Source of the DNA: Moritella sp.
GTDB taxonomy: Bacteria; Pseudomonadota; Gammaproteobacteria; Enterobacterales; Moritellaceae
NCBI RefSeq assembly: GCF_013215705.1
Contig: NZ_JABSQR010000018.1
Span: 46,810 to 110,809 of the forward strand
Direction: 5' to 3'
Length of the DNA stretch: 64,000 nucleotides
Positions 63,399 through 64,000 of this stretch are shown here, in pieces. Made by a program: the position numbers and the translations under genes. A model generated the notes under the pieces. It searched no databases. It was not told the origin of the DNA and worked only from the letters and a program-made list of their open reading frames with translations. Positions within the stretch are counted from its first letter, which is position 1. Each line of letters starts with the position of its first letter.

Positions 63399-63979
63399 TT
63401 AGCCCCCTTAATCGCCATGACGGTAAAACCAACGCCAAGCACAACGGCTACCGCAATAGCGACTTTACTCATTTCACCCGCCGCACCAATTTGGCTACGA
63501 CTAGCGGTATTTTCAGCCATGACCAACGCAGCACGGGTGTTCTCTCCCGATTGCGAGGCCATTGCTTTAACCGCTGACATTGAACTTTCGCTATTTTTTC
63601 GCATGTTATCCATGGCACCACGACTGACTGCGCCATTTTCGGCCATAGCGTTTTGCGCCGTGTTGCTGCTTTCTTTCAGCGCATCACGGCCAAAATCAAA
63701 CGCAGCACCCAATGTTTCAGTATTGGCATCAATCGCCTTTGAGCCTAAATCACTGGCTTCTTTCATCGCAGCGGTATTACTCAGTAATGCCGCCTTGGCA
63801 ATATCACCCGCACTTTTTACTGCGCCGTGGTCAGTGGCCATAATGTTAAGGCTTGAGCCTTTCGCAATATTGACACCAGTCAGCACAGTCCCGAGGTTGT
63901 CACCACTAATGGCACTCGAACCCGAGGTATTGGTATTGGTTGTTTTATTGGTACTTTGAGTACTGCCACCACCTCCCAT
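63395..63979 (-). CDS. Phage coiled-coil protein with C-terminal membrane helix
   Basis: 194 residues. Gly/Ser/Thr/Asn-rich start (MGGGGSTQSTNKTTNT), a long Ala/Ser helical middle with repeated AL.S and NT patterns, and a final membrane helix (VAIAVAVVLGVGFTVMAIKG). Similar proteins occur in virion operons of membrane-containing phages as I remember; a tape or membrane protein would fit. GGAGG lies 8 bp before the ATG. The operon continues beyond the window. Confidence 0.5.
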   Translation of the reverse strand: MGGGGSTQSTNKTTNTNTSGSSAISGDNLGTVLTGVNIAKGSSLNIMATDHGAVKSAGDIAKAALLSNTAAMKEASDLGSKAIDANTETLGAAFDFGRDALKESSNTAQNAMAENGAVSRGAMDNMRKNSESSMSAVKAMASQSGENTRAALVMAENTASRSQIGAAGEMSKVAIAVAVVLGVGFTVMAIKGAK

Positions 63980-64000
63980 TTAACAGCCCTCCAAATCTAA

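Noticed and set aside
63417..63959. 180-residue rightward frame over the last phage gene
   Set aside because: Its Ala/Ser-rich content is the mirror of the minus-strand coiled-coil gene, which has the ribosome site and the operon overlaps.

Overview
The window looks like the chromosome of an AT-rich marine gammaproteobacterium. The backbone carries conserved gene orders of this class: gmk-rpoZ-spoT-trmH-recG, typA/glnA-glnL-glnG, and hemN-yihI-cytochrome c4-engB-spf-polA. Cold-water genera close to Vibrio, Shewanella or Moritella are the best fit; Moritella is only my guess from overall resemblance. No tRNA, rRNA, CRISPR array or complete insertion sequence was seen.

Layout. 1-2.7 kb: homogentisate (tyrosine) catabolism, with the first gene cut by the window edge. 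2.7-15.5 kb: accessory enzymes, transporters and regulators, including two LysR and two TetR regulators, a cobalamin adenosyltransferase, and a NemR/old-yellow-enzyme pair with matching operators. 15.7-20.2 kb: a ferrosome-like (fez) iron-organelle cluster built around a P1B-6-type ATPase, with arginine-motif HMA-like proteins, glycine/alanine-rich membrane proteins and a Fur box in the divergent control region. 20.3-23.1 kb: glutaredoxin, a frameshifted DUF4124 gene, formaldehyde dehydrogenase and an SMR pump. 23.2-29.7 kb: gmk to recG. 29.7-35.1 kb: leftward block fabY-dtd-hydrolase-yihY-typA. 35.1-40.3 kb: nitrogen control (NtrC sites, sigma54 promoter, glnA, glnL, glnG). 40.4-45.1 kb: PilZ-like protein, a ZIP/permease fusion with a His-Asp repeat linker, a DeoR regulator and a HAD phosphatase. 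45.3-52.7 kb: hemN to polA, with the Spot 42 sRNA. 52.8-54.1 kb: a GATC/DnaA-box cluster followed by three tandem RyhB small RNA genes. 54.2-60.2 kb: surface lipoprotein, small beta-barrel, acyltransferase, and the queuosine-precursor transporter yhhQ behind a preQ1-I-like leader. 60.3-64 kb: the end of a prophage whose overlapping leftward genes run off the window.

Two themes stand out. The first is iron. Three RyhB copies with Fur-box promoters and a Fur-box-controlled ferrosome-like cluster lie about 35 kb apart, which suggests heavy investment in adjusting to iron limitation and in iron storage. The second is how readable the regulatory DNA is: matched operators upstream of different genes (a LysR palindrome at 11.4 and 21.4 kb, NemR-like boxes at 13.5 and 14.2 kb), paired NtrC sites, a preQ1 aptamer and several perfect palindromes. 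All calls come from reading the sequence; no database or folding program was used.
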